Below are positions 29,914 to 39,531 of a stretch of DNA of 64,000 nucleotides, in pieces (within the stretch, counting starts at the first letter, position 1; every line of letters starts with the position of its first letter). A program made the position numbers and the translations under genes. The stretch lies in the NCBI GenBank assembly GCA_963754135.1, contig CAVWEY010000003.1, forward strand, positions 310,001-374,000, written 5' to 3'. The stretch is from JAJFUI01 sp963754135 (GTDB lineage Bacteria; Planctomycetota; Planctomycetia; Pirellulales; Thermoguttaceae). The notes under the pieces were generated by a model that was not told the DNA's origin, made no database searches, and was given only the letters and a program-made list of their open reading frames with translations.

Positions 29914-31662
29914 GTGAGAAAAATGCTGCTGTCGATGCTGGCCGTGGCGGTCTTGCTGGGGGCTGTGGCCTGCTCCCCCGCCCAGGCGGAAATGAAGCCG
30001 CTGCTGACCGTGTCCTTCGCGGGTTACGACAAGTTGATGACCAGCATCGGCATGTTCGGCCGGCTGGGGGGTAACGCCGACGTGGGCAAGGGCCTGGAGT
30101 TCATGCTGCAACTGATGACCCAGGGGCGGGGCCTGACCGGGCTGGACAAGACGCAGCCGTGGGGCGCGGTGGTCCTCAGCGACGGCCAGCAGTTTGCCTC
30201 CTACGGGTTCATTCCCGTCAGCGATCTGAAGCAGCTCGTCGAGACCGCCCAGAAGAGCCCGCAACTGGGCCAGGGTATCAAGCTCAATAACGACGTGTAC
30301 GAGATTCAGGCCCAGAATCAGACGATCTATGCCCAACAGAAGGGCAAGTGGGCGTTAATCGCCAACAACAAGGAGCAGCTCTCCGCCGCACCGGCCGATC
30401 CGCTCAAGCTGCTCGGCGAGATGCCCAAGAACTACGACCTGGCGGTGCGGCTGTCCGCGAAAAACGCTCCCCCGCAGTACCGTGAGATGGTGCTGACGAT
30501 GCTCCGGGCGGGGGCCAAGAAGGGCATGGTCCAGGGGCCCAACGAAGGCGACGACGAGTATGCGATGCGCGTCCACCTTACCAAGCAGTCCCTTCAGCGC
30601 ATCACGGACTTCGTCAACGACTTGGAGGACGTGATGCTCGGCTGGAACGTTGACCCCAGTGCGGGCACCACCCATCTCGATTTCGAGTTGACGGCCCAGA
30701 GCGGCACGAAACTGGCCAATCAATTTGCGCAGATGAAGCCCGCCAGAACCGATTTTGCCGGCTTCCTCATGCCCGAGGCTGCGCTCGCGGCCAATTCGGC
30801 CGGCACCTTGAGCGACGCCGATGCCGCGCAGGCCAAGGAGTACCTGGCCACGCTCCGCAAGTCGGCCGTGAAGAACCTGGATGGCCAGGGCCTCTCCGAG
30901 GAGGAGTTGAAGCTGGCGACGCAATTGATCGGCGACGTTTTCGGCGTCCTCGAGAAGACCGTCGACGCCAAGAAGAAGGACGGCGGGGTGGCGATCCTTC
31001 TGGATCCCGCCGCGATTACCCTGGTCGCGGGCGCCGCCGTGGCCGACGCCCCCAAGCTGGAAAAGGTGCTCAAGCAACTGGTCGACGAGCTTGAAAAGAG
31101 CGCACCGGAGCAGGCCGGGTGGTTCAAGCTCAACGCCGACAGCCACAAGGGCGTCCGCTTCCATATGCTCTCCATCCCGACGTCCAAGGTAGACCAGTGG
31201 AACGTCATGCAGCCCTACGTAGGCGACACGCTGGAGGTAGTCGTGGCAGTCGCCGACGACAAGGTGATGGTGGCGGCCGGACGGGACGCCGCCAAAACGC
31301 TGAAGAAGGCCATCGACCAATCGAAGGCCGCCGCCGGCACGGAAGTGCCGCCCTTGCAGATTTCCCTGGCCGTCACGCCGATCGCCAAGTTCGTCGCCGC
31401 GGTCGGCGAGGACGAAAAAGTCAAGGCGCAGGCCGCGGCGCTGGCCGCCGCACTGGAGCAAGCCGGCGGGAAGGACCACGTTCGGATCACCACCACACCC
31501 ATTTCCCGCGGCGTCCGCCTGCGGCTGGAACTTGAGGAAGGGCTGTTGAAGGCGATTTGCTCGATGGGGAAAGCCTTGGCGCCGATGGGCGGGATGCCTC
31601 CCGGCGGGATGCCGATGCCTCCTCCCGGCGGTATGCCGCCTCCGACCCCGCCCGCAAAATGA
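29914..31662 (+). CDS. Secreted hypothetical protein with Met/Gly/Pro-rich tail
   Basis: 582 residues from GTG 29914, which has an AGGAGAACG site; longer in-frame starts have no site. A signal peptide (MLLSMLAVAVLLGAVACSPAQA) may be lipoprotein-like through its cysteine. The body has no motif I recognise, though it reads as a long soluble protein with repeated alpha/beta segments (QLVETAQKSPQLGQGIKLNN). The tail GGMPPGGMPMPPPGGMPPPT is low complexity. Its stop overlaps the lysA start by 4 bp. Similar exported proteins of unknown function are common in planctomycetes. Confidence 0.75.
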   Translation: MRKMLLSMLAVAVLLGAVACSPAQAEMKPLLTVSFAGYDKLMTSIGMFGRLGGNADVGKGLEFMLQLMTQGRGLTGLDKTQPWGAVVLSDGQQFASYGFIPVSDLKQLVETAQKSPQLGQGIKLNNDVYEIQAQNQTIYAQQKGKWALIANNKEQLSAAPADPLKLLGEMPKNYDLAVRLSAKNAPPQYREMVLTMLRAGAKKGMVQGPNEGDDEYAMRVHLTKQSLQRITDFVNDLEDVMLGWNVDPSAGTTHLDFELTAQSGTKLANQFAQMKPARTDFAGFLMPEAALAANSAGTLSDADAAQAKEYLATLRKSAVKNLDGQGLSEEELKLATQLIGDVFGVLEKTVDAKKKDGGVAILLDPAAITLVAGAAVADAPKLEKVLKQLVDELEKSAPEQAGWFKLNADSHKGVRFHMLSIPTSKVDQWNVMQPYVGDTLEVVVAVADDKVMVAAGRDAAKTLKKAIDQSKAAAGTEVPPLQISLAVTPIAKFVAAVGEDEKVKAQAAALAAALEQAGGKDHVRITTTPISRGVRLRLELEEGLLKAICSMGKALAPMGGMPPGGMPMPPPGGMPPPTPPAK

Positions 31663-32915
31663 CGGTTCCCGCTTCCCGCACTGAAATCGCCGGCGTGTCC
31701 GTTGTCGAGTTGGCGCGGCGGTTCGGCACGCCAACGTTCGTCTACGACGCCGCGGTGATCCGCCGGCGGATCGCCGACCTGGCGGCCTTCGATGTGGTCC
31801 GTTATGCGCAGAAGGCTTGCTCGAATCTCGCCGTCCTCGACCTGGTGCGGCGCCAGGGGGCGCTGGTCGACGCGGTCAGCGCGGGCGAAATCCGCCGCGC
31901 CCTGGCGGCCGGCTTCCCACCGGCCGGCGATCCCCCGCCCGTGGTCTACACGGCCGACGTCTTCGACGCCGAGTCGCTCGATCTCTGCGTCGATCGCGGC
32001 ATCCACGTCAATTGCGGCTCGCCGGAGATGATCGGCCAGTTCGGCGGCCGGGCTCCCGGCCGGGGCATCACCCTGCGGATCAACCCCGGCTTCGGCCACG
32101 GCGAGAGCCGGAAGACCAACACCGGCGGCAGCCAGTCGAAACACGGCATCTGGCACGCCCAGATCGCCGAGTGCCTGGGACGGGCCGGGCAGCACGGGCT
32201 TTCGGTGGTCGGCCTACACATGCACATCGGCTCGGGAACGGACATGGAGCATCTCGGGCAGGTGTGCGGGGCAATGGAACGGGCAGCCGCCGACGTGGGA
32301 CCGTCGCTGGTTTCCATCAGCGCCGGCGGCGGGCTGCCGGTCGTCTATCGCCCCACCGACTGCTACGTCGATCTGGCCGCCTATTTCGCCCTCTGGGACG
32401 CCACGCGGAAGCGGCTCGAAAAACGCTTCGGCCACCCCCTGCGGCTGGAGATCGAGCCGGGCCGGTATCTCGTGGCCGAAAGCGGCCACCTGATCGCGGA
32501 AATCCGCGCCGTCAAACGGCAGGACCGGAACACGTTCTACCTGCTCGACGCCGGCTTCAACAATCTCGCCCGGCCCATCCTCTACGGCTCCTACCATCCG
32601 ATGTCGGTTGTGCCGGCCGATGGCGGCCCGGGGCGGCCCGAGCGGGAGGTGATCGTCGGCGGGCCGCTGTGCGAGTCGGGCGACATTTTCACGCAGGAAG
32701 AGGGCGGATTGGTATCCACCCGTCGGCTCCCCGAGGCCAAGGTTGGCGACCTGCTGGTGATCGGATGCGCCGGCGCCTACGGCTTCGTGATGGGCTCGAA
32801 CTACAACAGCAAGCCCCTGGCGGCCGAGGTGTTGATCGACGCCGGCCGCGTCCATCTCATCCGCCGCCGGCAGAGCTTTGAGGACCTGATCCGGGGCGAG
32901 GAGATTCCCGAGTGA
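31659..32915 (+). CDS. lysA: Diaminopimelate decarboxylase (LysA-like)
   Basis: 418 residues; the ATG at 31659 overlaps the previous stop (ATGA). The PLP lysine is K52 in VVRYAQKACSNLAVLDLVRR. GLHMHIGSGTDMEHL, SISAGGGLPVVY and LRLEIEPGRYLVAESGHL are family motifs, and GGPLCESGDIFTQEE carries the active-site cysteine. It converts meso-diaminopimelate to lysine. The sequence is somewhat off the classical type, so an ornithine/carboxynorspermidine decarboxylase relative is a lesser alternative. No frame break. Confidence 0.88.
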   Translation: MTVPASRTEIAGVSVVELARRFGTPTFVYDAAVIRRRIADLAAFDVVRYAQKACSNLAVLDLVRRQGALVDAVSAGEIRRALAAGFPPAGDPPPVVYTADVFDAESLDLCVDRGIHVNCGSPEMIGQFGGRAPGRGITLRINPGFGHGESRKTNTGGSQSKHGIWHAQIAECLGRAGQHGLSVVGLHMHIGSGTDMEHLGQVCGAMERAAADVGPSLVSISAGGGLPVVYRPTDCYVDLAAYFALWDATRKRLEKRFGHPLRLEIEPGRYLVAESGHLIAEIRAVKRQDRNTFYLLDAGFNNLARPILYGSYHPMSVVPADGGPGRPEREVIVGGPLCESGDIFTQEEGGLVSTRRLPEAKVGDLLVIGCAGAYGFVMGSNYNSKPLAAEVLIDAGRVHLIRRRQSFEDLIRGEEIPE

Positions 32916-32967
32916 TGGTTCCGTACCGGCCGGTTTCGGCGAGGTAGCGTCTCATTCCATTACTCGG

Positions 32968-34296
32968 CTATCCCAGCCCGTGCTTGGCGAGCTTGTCACG
33001 GAAGGTGGAGGGCTTCATCCCCAAGGCGGCGGCGGCGGCCGTCTTGTTGCCGCCAGAGTTGCGCAAGGCGTCTTGCAGCAGTTGCTTCTCGGCATGGTCG
33101 ATGGCCGCTTGAAAACCGCCCACCGGCAGCCGCTGGTTGGGGTCGGGGACGCTCAGCTCCGCGGCGAGAATCTCGGCGGTGACTTGCCCGCCGCCAATCA
33201 AGTACGCCCGCTCTAGCGTGTGGTGCAGCTCACGGACGTTGCCCGGCCAGTCGTGACGCAGGAGCAGGGCCATCGTGTCCGGCCCGATGCGGGCGGGCTG
33301 GCCGCCCGCGATGCGCCCCAAGAGGTGTTCGGCCAGCAGGGGCACGTCGTCCATCCGTTCCCGAAGCGGCGGGATGTTAATCCGCAGCACGTCGAGCCGG
33401 TAGTAGAGGTCCTCGCGGAAGGCGCCCTGGCCAATTTGCTCCAGCAGGTTCCGCTTGGTCGAGGCGATGATCCGCACGTCGGCCTTGATGGGGGCGGAGC
33501 CGCCGACCCGTTCGAAGACCTTTTCCTCGATCGCCCGCAGGAGCTTCGGCTGCTGCCCCAGGGGGATGTCGTCAACGTCGTCGAGATAGAGCGTGCCCCC
33601 TTCGGCCAGGTCGAAGCGGCCTTTGCGCTGCTGGTCGGCGCCGGTGAACGAGCCTTTTTCGTGGCCATACAACTCGCTTTCGATAAGCTGCGGGGGGAAG
33701 AGGGTGCAACCGGCTTTGACGTAGGGGAAGCCGTGGCGGTGGGAGTTGCGGTGGATCACCGCGGCCAGGAGGTCCTTGCCCACGCCCGTCTCGCCGCACA
33801 GCAGGACGTTGGCGTCGGTCTTGGCGCAGATTTCGACCATCCGCTTGACGCGGTCCATGGCGGCCGACTGGCCGACGACCGCCGCGTCGACGTCTTCGGT
33901 AGAAAACGCCGGTGCCCTGGCTTCGGCGGTCGGCTGCCGCTGCCGCTCGATCCGGGCCAAGAGCGGAAACACGTCCTCGTTGCGGAAGGGCTTGGTCAGG
34001 AAGTCGAAGGCCCCGAGCTTGACCGCCTCGACGGCCACGGGGATGCTCCCGTAGGCGGTCATCATAATGACTTCCACGTCGGCCTGCGGCCCCTGCTTGA
34101 TCCGCTTCAAGAGTTCGATGCCGTCGAGCTTGGGCATCTTCAGATCGGTCACCACCACGTCGAACCGCGCGGCGGCGAGTTTTTCGACGGCCTCTTCTCC
34201 GTCGGCGGCGGTGACGACTTCATGCCCCTGCGTGGCCAGATCGTCGGCCAGCGTGACCCGCTTGATCTTTTCGTCGTCGGCGATGAGGATGCGCAT
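32968..34296 (-). CDS. NtrC-family sigma-54-dependent response regulator
   Basis: 442 residues. The receiver domain (1-120) has D51 in DVVVTDLKMPKLDG and K102. The AAA+ domain has Walker A at 168-174 (GETGVGKD), the sigma-54 contact loop GSFTGA at 215-220 and LYLDDVDDIPLGQQPKLL. The C-terminal Fis-type helix-turn-helix is NKTAAAAALGMKPSTFRDKL. It activates sigma-54 promoters after phosphorylation. No partner kinase gene lies beside it here. Its end faces lysA (convergent). Confidence 0.95.
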   Translation of the reverse strand: MRILIADDEKIKRVTLADDLATQGHEVVTAADGEEAVEKLAAARFDVVVTDLKMPKLDGIELLKRIKQGPQADVEVIMMTAYGSIPVAVEAVKLGAFDFLTKPFRNEDVFPLLARIERQRQPTAEARAPAFSTEDVDAAVVGQSAAMDRVKRMVEICAKTDANVLLCGETGVGKDLLAAVIHRNSHRHGFPYVKAGCTLFPPQLIESELYGHEKGSFTGADQQRKGRFDLAEGGTLYLDDVDDIPLGQQPKLLRAIEEKVFERVGGSAPIKADVRIIASTKRNLLEQIGQGAFREDLYYRLDVLRINIPPLRERMDDVPLLAEHLLGRIAGGQPARIGPDTMALLLRHDWPGNVRELHHTLERAYLIGGGQVTAEILAAELSVPDPNQRLPVGGFQAAIDHAEKQLLQDALRNSGGNKTAAAAALGMKPSTFRDKLAKHGLG

Positions 34297-34309
34297 GGGC
34301 CCGGCGGAG

Positions 34310-34768
34310 CTACTCGATGAGGTTGTTCTTGCGAAGGTTCTGCTTGAAAGCCTCGTAGACTTGGTCGACGGCTTGGACGCCCTCGGCCATTCGAGACCAG
34401 CGGAGTTGCAGCACGTAGCCGTGGTGGACGACGTGACGGAATCCCCGAAACATTTCCAGCGGCTCCCGCAGCGTATTGTTGATCAGCACCGGCAGGCCGG
34501 CCCTTCCTGGCTCACAGAATAGCTGGAATAGCCGCCGATGCCACTTCTCTCCGGCCGGCACTTCGACGCGGCGAGCGACGCAGAATGCGTTTCAGTATGT
34601 TTTCGATTCCGCCGTAGAAGTCCGATAGGAAGCTGCCTGCGGCTGCGACCTCCCGTAGCGTCGGTTCGCGCAAGAGAGATCATTCCGTAGGAGACAAAGT
34701 TCCTGGACCGTCGCGTCGAGAAAGCCAATCTGGATCGCTATCTCCTTCTTCAGACGTTCCTCGGTCAT
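34310..34768 (-). CDS. HepT-like HEPN RNase toxin, two apparent frame breaks
   Basis: Three frame pieces line up into a protein of about 153 residues: MTEERLKKEIAIQIGFLD from ATG 34768, then EPTLREVAAAGSFLSDFYGG, and EVPAGEKWHRR to the end at 34310. The breaks are near 34668 and 34572. The HEPN signature is visible as FRGFRHVVHHGYVLQLRW (R-x4-H). The start overlaps the stop of the nucleotidyltransferase gene upstream by 4 bp, the standard HepT/MntA order. If the breaks are real the toxin is dead; an assembly error is equally possible. Confidence 0.72.
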
Positions 34769-35037
34769 AAGAGCCTCTTTCCTTCGGCTTCGATCAACCG
34801 CGTAAACTCATTGGGTTCATCGAGCGGCACCACATCGACTGGCATGTCTAGGCGATCCTCCAAAGCCGCGCCAAAACCGAAGATTTTCCAGCCCTGGATT
34901 CCTCGGCAGGCAAAGTCCAGGTCTCTTGGCTCAACGTCCGGGTCGAGCGCGCTGCCAAAGAGGATCAGTTCGGTGGCGCCGTACTCCCGCGCCGTCGCCA
35001 CAGCGGCGTTAAGAACTTCAGCAGTGGGGCGTTTCAT
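34765..35037 (-). CDS. MntA-type nucleotidyltransferase antitoxin
   Basis: 90 residues. The minimal nucleotidyltransferase motif is ELILFGSALDPDVEPRDLDF (G-S-x-n-D-x-D). Such proteins AMPylate and silence the HepT HEPN toxin. The gene overlaps HepT by 4 bp downstream and the GIY-YIG-like gene by 20 bp upstream, so all three may be one transcript. Confidence 0.85.
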   Translation of the reverse strand: MKRPTAEVLNAAVATAREYGATELILFGSALDPDVEPRDLDFACRGIQGWKIFGFGAALEDRLDMPVDVVPLDEPNEFTRLIEAEGKRLL

Positions 35038-35626
35038 CCTCGCCTCCGGTGTCCGCCAAGGGTTTCTGTTGTTCCTTCTCCGGCCCGCTGAGCGACGGCA
35101 TCATGCGGAAGAAGTTGTCGCAGCGAACCATTACCTCGTCGATGGAACCCGCTCGAAAGACTTCTGTGTGAACCTGTTCACAGCCTGCGCAAACGCAGTC
35201 AATGGCCGTTTTCCCCCATAAGCGCCGGCAGGGCCAAGTCTTCCTGACGTCGGCGAACGGCGCCGAACAGCGAAGGGCCCGCAGTCGCTCACCGATGCTG
35301 GCAGCGAACCCCACCTTGAATCGCTGCGGATCATGCCCTGGTTCCAACTGGATCAGGTAAAAGACACCCTCCTCGGCCGAATAGAAGGCATTATCTTCAA
35401 CTTCGTCGTCAACCGCCCTGCCGCCCCTATAACGGGAACGAAATTCGCCACGTATTTGGTCAACCTCAGATCGCGTGACGTAGTGGGCCACCTGGTTGCC
35501 TCTCGATGGATCGCGGCGTTTCGTTCCGGTGATGTTAAGTCGCCGCATCACTTTGAAGATGTTTTGCTTGCGCGTGCCCAATTCTCGCGCCACGTCAACC
35601 ACAGAGACCATATCGTTCTCGGTCAT
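35018..35626 (-). CDS. HTH plus GIY-YIG-like nuclease domain protein
   Basis: 202 residues. The N-terminal helix-turn-helix is VSVVDVARELGTRKQNIFKV. Residues about 85-130 (GVFYLIQLEPGHDPQRFKVG, then FAASIGERLRALRCSAPFAD) match the T5orf172-type GIY-YIG fold, with the usual G-x-(F/Y)-Y-x-I and arginine-containing helix. It may cleave or bind DNA. It overlaps the HepT/MntA pair, so it may belong to the same stress or defence unit. Confidence 0.75.
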   Translation of the reverse strand: MTENDMVSVVDVARELGTRKQNIFKVMRRLNITGTKRRDPSRGNQVAHYVTRSEVDQIRGEFRSRYRGGRAVDDEVEDNAFYSAEEGVFYLIQLEPGHDPQRFKVGFAASIGERLRALRCSAPFADVRKTWPCRRLWGKTAIDCVCAGCEQVHTEVFRAGSIDEVMVRCDNFFRMMPSLSGPEKEQQKPLADTGGEDETPHC

Positions 35627-35654
35627 GGTGACTGCTCTAACGAAATAGAAACTG

Positions 35655-35912
35655 TCAGGACTGCAACAGCCGGTCGTACTCCGCGTGGGGACCGATCCAG
35701 AACCAAATTAGTCCTTCGGGCTGTTCTACCGCGAGGGCACGATACTTTCTCCCAACTCTTACCGACCAGTGGCGACCGGCTCGCTTGAAGTGCAGGGAGG
35801 GATGCGTCGGATCGGCCTTCAGCAAATCGAACGAACGGTCGGCTAAATCACGGATGGCCGGCGGAAGCCGCCGGTAATGTCGCCAGAACGCGGCAGGGGC
35901 AAAGTGCTTCAC
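35655..35912 (-). CDS. RelE/ParE-like toxin
   Basis: 85 residues, the normal size. The RelE-fold pattern is visible: FWRHYRRLPPAIRDLADRSF, then HPSLHFKRAGRHWSVRVGRK, ending IWFWIGPHAEYDRLL. Its ATG overlaps the stop of the antitoxin gene by 4 bp. Members cleave mRNA on the ribosome or target gyrase. Confidence 0.85.
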   Translation of the reverse strand: MKHFAPAAFWRHYRRLPPAIRDLADRSFDLLKADPTHPSLHFKRAGRHWSVRVGRKYRALAVEQPEGLIWFWIGPHAEYDRLLQS

Positions 35913-36109
35913 AGCTCGGTGTACCGGCCTGCGCGGAAATCTTGAATGGCCTCGTCGGCGAGCCGGTCAAGCCTTCCGGCGGCGACGTCCTCTTCCCACT
36001 GCTTATCCCAGGAATCAGCGTCGAATTGCTGGAACCACTGGCGAAACCGGCGCAATTCTTCGGCTGGCAGCCCGGATACGGCGGATTCGATTTCTTCTGT
36101 AGTGCTCAC
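35909..36109 (-). CDS. Addiction-module antitoxin
   Basis: 66 residues, acidic and helical: TEEIESAVSGLPAEELRRFR at the N-terminus and LADEAIQDFRAGRYTEL at the C-terminus, a pattern usual for antitoxins placed before RelE-like toxins. The same pattern recurs in the orphan gene at 62.5 kb. It should bind and neutralise the toxin encoded by the overlapping gene. Confidence 0.82.
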   Translation of the reverse strand: MSTTEEIESAVSGLPAEELRRFRQWFQQFDADSWDKQWEEDVAAGRLDRLADEAIQDFRAGRYTEL

Positions 36110-36159
36110 GCTATTCAGTCTATCGGATTATCGCCGCCGAGCAAGCCCGCGGAGGCGAC

Positions 36160-36203
36160 AGCGCCCTCACCCCCGGCCCCTCTCCCAAAGGGAGAGGGGA
36201 GGA
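36160..36203. repeat. Palindrome downstream of clpC
   Basis: The CCCCTCTCCCAAAGGGAGAGGGG palindrome belongs to the same family as the element translated inside the APC permease at 28670-28715. It sits between the clpC stop and the antitoxin start and could terminate clpC transcription. Confidence 0.8.
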
Positions 36204-36208
36204 TCGGC

Positions 36209-38773
36209 TCACGTCGCCGTGGCGTGGGTTTCGCCCGATCCGCCGGCCCCGGCACCGACGGGCTCGGGCGGCTCGGCGTGTGGCTCGCCCACCGAGCCGT
36301 GGAAGTAGAGTTGCTTCTTGTCGCCCACCTCGCGGACCTCGATGCTGATCGTGTCCATGCCCTGGAACTCGCCCTTGAGGAGTTCCTCGCTCAACGGGTC
36401 TTCGACGAAGTTTTCGATCGCCCGGCGGAGCGGCCGGGCGCCAAAATCGAGGTTGCTCCCCTTGCGGATGAGGAACTTCTTGGCCTCGGCCGTCAGTACC
36501 AGTTTCAGCCCGCGCTCCTCGAGCCGCTCGCGCACCTTGCTCAACTCCATCTCGACCACCAGCGCCAGGTCGTCGGTGGTGAGGTGGCGGAAGACGATCG
36601 TATCGTCCATGCGGCCGAGAAACTCCGGCCGGAAGACCTTCTCGACCTGCTCCTGCACGCGGGTCTTCATGCTCTCGTAGGTGGCGTCCCCGTCGGGCTT
36701 CTGGAAGCCGAAGGCCGCCTCGTTCTTGATCGCCTCGGCCCCGGCGTTAGTGGTCATGATGAGGATCGTGTTGCGGAAATCGACGTTCCGCCCGAAACTG
36801 TCCGTCAGGCGGCCCTCCTCCATGATTTGCAGCAGCATGTTGAAGACGTCGGGGTGGGCCTTCTCGATCTCGTCCAGCAGGACGACGGCGTAGGGGCGGC
36901 GGCGGATCTTCTCGGTCAACTGGCCCCCCTCCTCGTAGCCCACGTACCCCGGCGGTGCCCCGATCAGCCGGCTGACGTTGTGCTTCTCCATGTACTCGCT
37001 CATGTCGATCTGGACCAGGGCGTCCTGGTCGCCGAACATGAACTCGGCCAGGGCCTTGGCCAGCAGGGTCTTGCCCACGCCCGTCGGGCCGGCAAAGATG
37101 AAGCAGCCGGTGGGCCGCTTGGGGTCTTTCAGGCCGCTGCGGCTGCGGCGGACCGCCTTCGAGACCGACTTGATCGCCTCGTCCTGGCTCACCACCCGCT
37201 TGTGCAACTCCTCCTCCATCTTCATCAGCCGCATCGAGTCTTCGCTGGTCATGCGGGTCAGGGGGACGCCGGTAATCTTCGAGACCACCTCGGCAATCAC
37301 TTCCTCGTCCACCACGCCGTCGGTTTCGCGGGACTTCTCCCGCCACTGGTGCGTGATCGACTGCTTCTTCTTTTTCAGTTTGTCGGCCTGATCCCGGAGC
37401 GCGGCGGCCTTCTCGAAGTCCTGGTTGGCCACTGCCTCTTCCTTCTCCTTGTTGAGCTTCTCGACGGCCTCGTCGATCTCCTTCAGGTCCGGCGGGCGGG
37501 TCATCGACTTCAGGTGGACCCGCGCCCCGGATTCGTCGATCACGTCGATCGCCTTATCGGGCAGGCAGCGGCCGGTGATGTAACGGTTCGACAACTCGAC
37601 GGCCGCCTCCACGGCGTCGTCGGTGATCCGCACGTGGTGGTGCTGTTCGTAGCGGTCGCGGAGCCCCTTGAGGATTTCGATGGTTTCCGATTTGGTCGAC
37701 GGCTCGACCATCACCACCTGGAAGCGGCGGTCCAGGGCGCTGTCCTTCTCGATGTACTTGCGGTACTCGTCCAAGGTGGTGGCGCCGATGCACTGGATTT
37801 CGCCGCGGGAGAGGGCGGGTTTCAGCACGTTGCTGGCGTCAATGGCCCCTTCCGCCCCGCCGGCCCCCACCAGGGTGTGCAGTTCGTCGATGAAGAGGAT
37901 CGTGTTCTTGCGCGGCGGACCTCGTTCATCACCGCCTTAATGCGTTCCTCGAACTGGCCGCGGTACTTCGTGCCGGCGACCATCATCGCCAGGTCCAAGA
38001 CGACGATGCGGCGGTCCAGGAGCAGTTCGGGGACGTTCCCCTCGACCACCCGCTGGGCAAACCCCTCGACGATGGCCGTCTTGCCCACGCCGGCCTCGCC
38101 CAGCAGGACGGGGTTGTTCTTCGTCCGCCGGCCGAGGATTTGCATGGTCCGCTCGATCTCCTTCTCGCGGCCGATCACCGGATCGAGCTTGCCCTGCCGG
38201 GCCAACTCGGTCAGGTCGCGGCCGAAGCTGTCCAGAGCGGGGGTCTTCGACTTGCCGCTCCGCGCGGGGCTTCGCCGCCGCCGCCACCGCCGCCGGGAAG
38301 TCCGCCGGGCCGCTCCGAGCCTTCCGGGCCTTCCATCCCGTGGCCCAACAGATTCAACACCTCCTCGCGGACCTCTTCGAGTTTCAAGCCGAGGTTCATC
38401 AGCACCTGGGCGGCCACGCCCTCCTGTTCGCGGAGCAGACCCAGCAGGATGTGTTCGGTGCCGACGTAGTTGTGGTTGAGGTTGCGGGCCTCCTCCATCG
38501 AGTACTCGATGACTTTCTTGGCCCGCGGCGTCTGGGGCAGCTTGCCCATCGTGACCATGTCCGGCCCGCTCTGCACGAGCTTCTCGACCTCGAGGCGGAT
38601 CTTGCGGAGGTCGACGTCGAGATTCTTCAAGACGTTGGCCGCCACGCCGCTGCCTTCCTTGATCAATCCCAGCAGAATGTGCTCGGTGCCGATATACTCG
38701 TGGTTGAACCGCTGGGCCTCTTGGTTGGCCAGTTGCATGACCTTTCGGCGCGGTCGGTGAATCGCTCGTACAT
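36209..38773 (-). CDS. clpC: ClpC-type ATP-dependent protease ATPase subunit, three frame breaks
   Basis: About 854 residues once repaired. The start is ATG 38773 (MYERFTDRA). The N domain has two Clp-N repeats (HEYIGTEHILLGLIKEGSGV; HNYVGTEHILLGLLREQEGV). AAA1 has LLGEAGVGKTAIVEGFAQRV; AAA2 has FIFAGPTGVGKTLLAKALAE and VVLLDEIEKAHPDVFNMLLQ. A UVR-like coiled insert lies between. ClpC unfolds substrates and feeds ClpP. Frame breaks at about 38747, 38262 and 37912 each need one base. Three in a highly conserved gene argue strongly for assembly indels. A glycine-rich linker follows the N domain. Confidence 0.94.
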
Positions 38774-38792
38774 GAATGTCCTCCGGGTATGC

Positions 38793-39404
38793 TCACGCGG
38801 CGGTTGCCGGCCGGGTTTCAGCCTCGGCCAGCAATTGCCGCTCCTCTTCGATTTCGAACTGCCATTTCTCGGCGCCTTCGAGCCGCCCGAGGGCGTCCAA
38901 CTGCCCGGCCGCCTCAGCGGCTCGGCCGGTGTGCCGCATTAGCGTGGCCAGCATCAGCCGGGCCTCCAGGTCGCGGGCGTTGCGGCCCAGGAGCCCGCCG
39001 AGGAGTTGTTCCGCCTGATAGTAGTCACCTTTCAGGTAGTGGTCCAACGCCTCGACGAAGGCGTCTTGTGGTGCGGCCGCGGGCACCGCCGCGAAGCGGT
39101 GGTCGGCTGCACGGGCAGGCGAGACGCCTGCGCTACAACTTGTCGCATCGCCGCCAAGCGCGGCTTGACGGCGGCGCTGCCTGATCGACCAGCCGACCGC
39201 GACGGCCCAAGCCGCAGCGAAGACCACCCACGCTGTATTACGCAGATTCTGACCAATTAGTTCACTCCAGCCGAAGCTGGCCAGCAACAACGCGTCGAGC
39301 ACAACCGCTGCGCCGACGGCCAAAGCCAATCCCCGCCAACTTCCGTGCGGCCAGAGCTGCGCAAGGCCGGGCCACAAGCACGCGGTCCACGGCGTCCTGC
39401 GCAT
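38793..39404 (-). CDS. Membrane protein with TPR-like C-terminus
   Basis: About 203 residues from ATG 39404 (GTG 39416 is also possible). Two membrane segments near the N-terminus (LALAVGAAVVLDALLLASFG; AWVVFAAAWAVAVGW) are followed by a tetratricopeptide-like region, AFVEALDHYLKGDYYQAEQL. It ends 20 bp before the clpC start. A palindromic element at about 39108-39140 is translated as TSCSAGVSPARAADH in the linker. It is a planctomycete-type hypothetical; function unknown. Confidence 0.7.
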   Translation of the reverse strand: MRRTPWTACLWPGLAQLWPHGSWRGLALAVGAAVVLDALLLASFGWSELIGQNLRNTAWVVFAAAWAVAVGWSIRQRRRQAALGGDATSCSAGVSPARAADHRFAAVPAAAPQDAFVEALDHYLKGDYYQAEQLLGGLLGRNARDLEARLMLATLMRHTGRAAEAAGQLDALGRLEGAEKWQFEIEEERQLLAEAETRPATAA

Positions 39405-39531
39405 GATCTCGGCCTCCACTGGCTTGCCCAAGGGATTGTAACTCCCAAAACCAGGCGAATCAAGGCAACCAGGGGCGCCGCCGGGAGTGAGGGTTGCCGT
39501 GGCGTTGCCGATTTGCGACACTGTAGAAGAT

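Noticed and set aside
39430..39531. A TPP riboswitch before the ThiE-type gene
   Set aside because: The leader lacks the CTGAGA and ACCTGATC-type conserved segments and is only about 110 bp, shared with a divergent gene.
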